Part shown: positions 6,616 through 7,082 of the stretch, in pieces
Numbering within the stretch: the stretch's first letter is position 1
How the letters are laid out: each line of letters starts with the position of its first letter
Assembly (NCBI GenBank): GCA_024278415.1
Contig: JAJRTI010000304.1
Location: forward strand, 1-7,082
Source: Planctomycetota bacterium
Lineage (GTDB): Bacteria; Planctomycetota; Brocadiia; JAJRTI01
Direction: 5' to 3'
DNA length: 7,082 nt
Program-made: the position numbers and the translations under genes
The notes under the pieces: generated by a model
Databases searched by the model: none
Told to the model about the DNA's origin: nothing
The model's input: the letters and a program-made list of their open reading frames with translations, nothing else

Positions 6616-6686
6616 GAGGCAATTGTGAGTCGCGTCGCCACGTGCCTCGTCCGAAGTTGGCCAAACCGCCAGGAACCAAACCGAAG

Positions 6687-6843
6687 ATGATCCGCAATGT
6701 GCTGATCGAGAACTACAAGAGTCTGGCGCAGGTTGAGCGTCTCGCTGACACCGCTGACCGTTCTGCTCGGCCGCAATGGATCCGGCAAGAGTAACTTTGT
6801 TGACGCTCTGGCGTTCGTGCAGGAATGCTTGTCGGACTCCATT
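6687..6843 (+). pseudogene. AAA/SMC-like ATPase gene fragment: frameshifted, truncated 5' end with Walker A
   Basis: The segment encodes the start of a RecF/SMC-like AAA ATPase (AAA_21/AAA_15 type), a group that includes OLD-like nucleases and other ABC-type ATPases, several in defence systems. From ATG 6687 the first frame reads MIRNVLIENYKSLAQVE, the classic first strand and Lys-Ser turn, but it stops at TAA 6792-6794. The next frame reads VSLTPLTVLLGRNGSGKSNF then VDALAFVQECLSDSI, with a perfect Walker A (GRNGSGKS, 6769-6792). Removing one base at about 6738 joins the two exactly, as expected for a single +1 insertion. Recognisable homology ends near 6843; the second frame then meets TAG at 6877-6879 just as a palindromic repeat cluster begins. 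A full-length relative has several hundred residues with Walker B and signature motifs; none follow here. A promoter-like site remains upstream. A sequencing error could explain the frameshift but not the truncation. Alternatively, the remainder may continue beyond the repeats, outside the window. Confidence 0.75.
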
Positions 6844-6879
6844 AAGCTTGTCTGGGCAGTAGCGGTCCCTCAGCAGTAG

Positions 6880-6957
6880 CCGCAAGCCCTGAAAGGGCGT
6901 GACATCTTGTGGCCCACGCGCTGGGTTCTCCATGTCTCGCCCCTTCAGGGTTTGCGG
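6880..6957. repeat. Palindromic intergenic repeat with 26-base arms
   Basis: Arms 6880-6905 and 6932-6957 are inverted copies pairing at 23 of 26 positions without gaps (outer ends CCGCAA/TTGCGG, inner ends GACAT/ATGTC). The 26-base centre holds a smaller hairpin, CCCA/TGGG (6913-6916 with 6922-6925). The left arm is itself nested, GCCCT-gaa-AGGGC (6886-6898). It starts where the ATPase fragment ends. No coding potential or transposase is visible. Confidence 0.7.
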
Positions 6958-6977
6958 AGTGAGGTTGTCGACGTTTT

Positions 6978-6996
6978 CCCGGGGCTGCGCCCCGGG
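6978..6996. repeat. Perfect hairpin, 8-bp stem
   Basis: CCCGGGGC and GCCCCGGG flank a TGC loop with no mismatch. It lies 20 bases after the larger inverted repeat and appears to be part of the same repeat cluster. It lacks a following T-tract on either strand sufficient for a terminator, although four T bases (6974-6977) adjoin it and would lie on the 3' side as A-rich sequence only. Confidence 0.6.
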
Positions 6997-7001
6997 CTGG
7001 T

Positions 7002-7022
7002 ATGTCACGCCCCGTTGGGGCG
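7002..7022. repeat. Hairpin with shared repeat core
   Basis: CGCCCC and GGGGCG (7008-7013, 7017-7022) enclose GTT. The preceding bases ATGTCACGCCC (7002-7012) are the exact reverse complement of 6895-6905 in the left arm of the larger palindrome, so this is a further partial copy of the same unit. The remaining 60 bases to the window end show nothing I can name. Confidence 0.6.
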
Positions 7023-7082
7023 AGTGGCCGCTTGCGCCAACGCCAATTGACAACTGCCATCCCATGCCCTACCGCGCGGCCA

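Noticed and set aside
5153..6628. A 491-codon open frame on the + strand opposite the URO-D gene
   Set aside because: It mirrors the URO-D gene codon by codon and reads as Val/Arg/His-rich low-complexity sequence, typical of antisense shadows in GC-rich genes.
6485..6697. Extended start of the URO-D protein at 6697
   Set aside because: The extension crosses the promoter-like and Shine-Dalgarno sequences and has no family similarity.
6687..6794. Programmed frameshift in the ATPase gene
   Set aside because: There is no slippery run at about 6738, and the shifted frame ends soon afterwards in repeats, so decay or sequencing error is simpler.
6433..7065. Long - strand open frame across the repeat cluster and promoter region
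   Set aside because: It is composed of translated palindromes and of antisense to the ATPase remnant, with no family pattern or ribosome site.
7064..7082. ATG at 7064 as the start of a new + strand gene
   Set aside because: Only six codons are visible and no Shine-Dalgarno sequence precedes it.

Overview
The window is GC-rich chromosomal DNA with long, high-GC3 genes. Its gene content is an OB-fold/EEP nuclease, paired GT4 glycosyltransferases, a TMTC-like membrane protein and a long non-HemE URO-D-family protein, with palindromic intergenic repeats. This would fit an uncultured planctomycete-, hydrogenedente- or lentisphaere-like bacterium. That placement is inference from gene types only; no rRNA or other marker is present.

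Layout. (1) 1-969 (+): the 3' part of an endonuclease/exonuclease/phosphatase (EEP) gene whose 5' end, including most of an OB-fold-like segment, lies off the left edge. (2) 1144-3418 (+): two GT-B, family-4-type glycosyltransferases that overlap by 17 bases and look translationally coupled. (3) 3415-4779 (-): a multi-pass membrane protein resembling the GT-C-fold TMTC family, convergent with the second glycosyltransferase so that the two stop codons overlap in 4 bases. (4) 4780-5041: a gap occupied by a REPIN-like element, two inverted copies of a 41-base unit, each with its own hairpin, with a compensated base-pair change between the copies. (5) 5042-6484 (-): a 480-residue URO-D-superfamily protein with a clear Shine-Dalgarno site and a plausible sigma70-type promoter. 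(6) 6485-7082: an accessory stretch with a divergent promoter, the frameshifted and truncated 5' end of an AAA/SMC-like ATPase gene, and a dense cluster of palindromic repeats where the ATPase reading frame is lost.

The three central genes probably act on cell-surface glycans: the GT4 pair would build a sugar chain from activated sugars in the cytoplasm, and the GT-C-like protein would act in the membrane on a lipid-linked sugar. The nuclease and the URO-D protein have no visible functional tie to them. The least ordinary parts are the two repeat structures and the ATPase gene remnant. I see no intact novel multi-gene system.
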